From contig CANQKL010000025.1 in NCBI GenBank assembly GCA_947624455.1, positions 1 through 14,715 of the forward strand: DNA of 14,715 nt, given 5' to 3'. This document shows, one piece after another, positions 14,430 to 14,715 of this stretch. The notes beneath the pieces were generated by a model. That model searched no databases and was not told where the DNA came from. It saw nothing but the letters and a program-made list of their open reading frames with translations. Both the position numbers and the translations under genes were made by a program. The stretch's first letter is position 1; each line of letters opens with the position of its first letter. Source of the DNA: an uncultured Clostridia bacterium (lineage in GTDB: Bacteria > Bacillota > Clostridia > UMGS1883).

Positions 14430-14448
14430 GTCAATGAGTACCTCTCTA

Positions 14449-14477
14449 ATTATAGCATTTTCAATTAGATTTGTCAA
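14449..14477 (-). promoter_or_regulatory. Perfect consensus sigma-A promoter
   Basis: The - strand carries TTGACA (14472-14477), a 17-base spacer and TATAAT (14449-14454). Transcription should begin near 14442, giving a leader of about 95 bases before the SGNH-like gene at 14346. This is the strongest promoter in the window. Confidence 0.85.
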
Positions 14478-14596
14478 TACCCAACGCCGCTTTAAAGGCC
14501 ATTTCTTCCATAATTAATATAACATTAATATATTATGCGGCTGTCGGCGAATCTGTGCGCGGCGAGGGAAAGTTCGAGAGGGAACTCTCTTTCGAT
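14478..14596. other. Non-coding stretch with AT-rich block and short hairpin
   Basis: Between the SGNH-operon promoter and the right-edge terminator there is no convincing gene. It holds an AT-rich block (about 14510-14536) and a small hairpin on the - strand (GAGAG, loop TTCC, CTCTC, around 14573-14590) flanked by GAAAG/CTTTC. The AT-rich block directly upstream of the perfect promoter could act as an UP-like element, but this is a guess. Confidence 0.4.
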
Positions 14597-14636
14597 AAAA
14601 AACATCAAATCCCGGGGCGTGTACCCGGGATTTGAT
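14597..14636 (-). terminator. Rho-independent terminator of a gene beyond the right edge
   Basis: A perfect 13-bp stem, 14604-14616 pairing with 14624-14636 (ATCAAATCCCGGG and its complement), has a seven-base loop. On the - strand it is followed directly by G and six T's (14597-14603). Its direction means it ends a - strand transcript entering from the right side of the window. It isolates the SGNH operon promoter at 14449-14477 from that upstream gene. Confidence 0.85.
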
Positions 14637-14651
14637 ACCTTAATCGGGGTA

Positions 14652-14707
14652 GAAAAATCAATTTATTGATTTTTCGTAAGCGAAAGCGCCCGCCAGCGTG
14701 ACGCTGG
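14652..14707. repeat. Cluster of three short inverted repeats at the right edge
   Basis: GAAAAATCAA (14652-14661) pairs with 14666-14675 around TTTA. TTTCG (14672-14676) pairs with CGAAA (14681-14685). CCAGCG (14693-14698) pairs with CGCTGG (14702-14707) around three bases. Three hairpins in 56 bases directly beside a terminator is unusual for coding DNA and may mark an interspersed repeat element. This is inference only. Confidence 0.35.
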
Positions 14708-14714
14708 ACCCAAA
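14658..14714 (-). CDS. Possible C-terminal end of a gene lying beyond the right edge
   Basis: On the - strand an open frame enters the window at its right edge and reads ...SSVTLAGAFAYEKSIN before a TGA at 14658-14660. The stop is 21 bases before the start of the strong - strand terminator at 14597-14636, where a gene end is expected. Only 18 codons are visible, other frames are also open over part of this stretch, and the DNA is full of small inverted repeats. It may therefore be non-coding repeat DNA instead. No product can be named. Confidence 0.25.
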   Translation of the reverse strand, partial: FGSSVTLAGAFAYEKSIN

Positions 14715-14715
14715 A

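Noticed and set aside
14461..14511. 16-codon open frame (MEEMAFKAALGIDKSN) on the - strand overlapping the SGNH-operon promoter
   Set aside because: No ribosome binding site precedes it and its DNA is accounted for by the perfect -35/-10 promoter.

Overview
The window looks like a chromosomal segment of a moderately GC-rich Firmicute, most likely a Clostridia/Oscillospiraceae-type anaerobe. This is inferred from strong AGGAGG-type ribosome binding sites, a MecA-type ClpC adaptor, a VanZ-like protein, sigma-A style promoters and the gene families present. No rRNA, tRNA, CRISPR array, transposase or phage gene is visible. Coding density is high and most genes are recognisable housekeeping, envelope or carbohydrate genes.

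Layout: The left edge carries the 3' end of recA on the + strand, followed 25 bases later by a secreted L,D-transpeptidase. Both are closed by a strong bidirectional terminator at about 2070-2120. Everything to the right is on the - strand, read right to left. An operon at 14346-12319 runs under a perfect consensus promoter (TTGACA-17-TATAAT): a membrane-anchored SGNH-hydrolase-like protein, a VanZ-like membrane protein and a HAD phosphatase. Next come two amino-acid biosynthesis genes, an archaeal/fungal-type aspartate-semialdehyde dehydrogenase and argJ. They are followed by a lipoprotein gene with an elaborate upstream region: twin 12-bp dyad repeats 40 bp apart around the -10 box, then a structured leader. 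A tightly packed cluster at 8562-3942 follows: an ArsB/NhaD-type transporter, a cytidylate-kinase-like nucleotide kinase, a GH35 beta-galactosidase and a membrane-anchored polysaccharide deacetylase. It has one good promoter at 8643-8671. Last are a mecA-like adaptor gene with its own extended -10 promoter and an acyltransferase-3 membrane protein.

Functional themes: cell-envelope work recurs (L,D-transpeptidase, deacetylase, acyltransferase, SGNH-like protein, VanZ), mixed with amino-acid synthesis and proteolysis control. The most noteworthy items are regulatory: the twin-dyad promoter of the lipoprotein gene, the structured leader of the SGNH/VanZ/HAD operon, and a compact hairpin cluster at the extreme right edge next to a terminator. 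The odd four-gene transporter/kinase/glycosidase/deacetylase operon also merits a look. I do not see convincing evidence for a wholly new defence or mobile system in this window.
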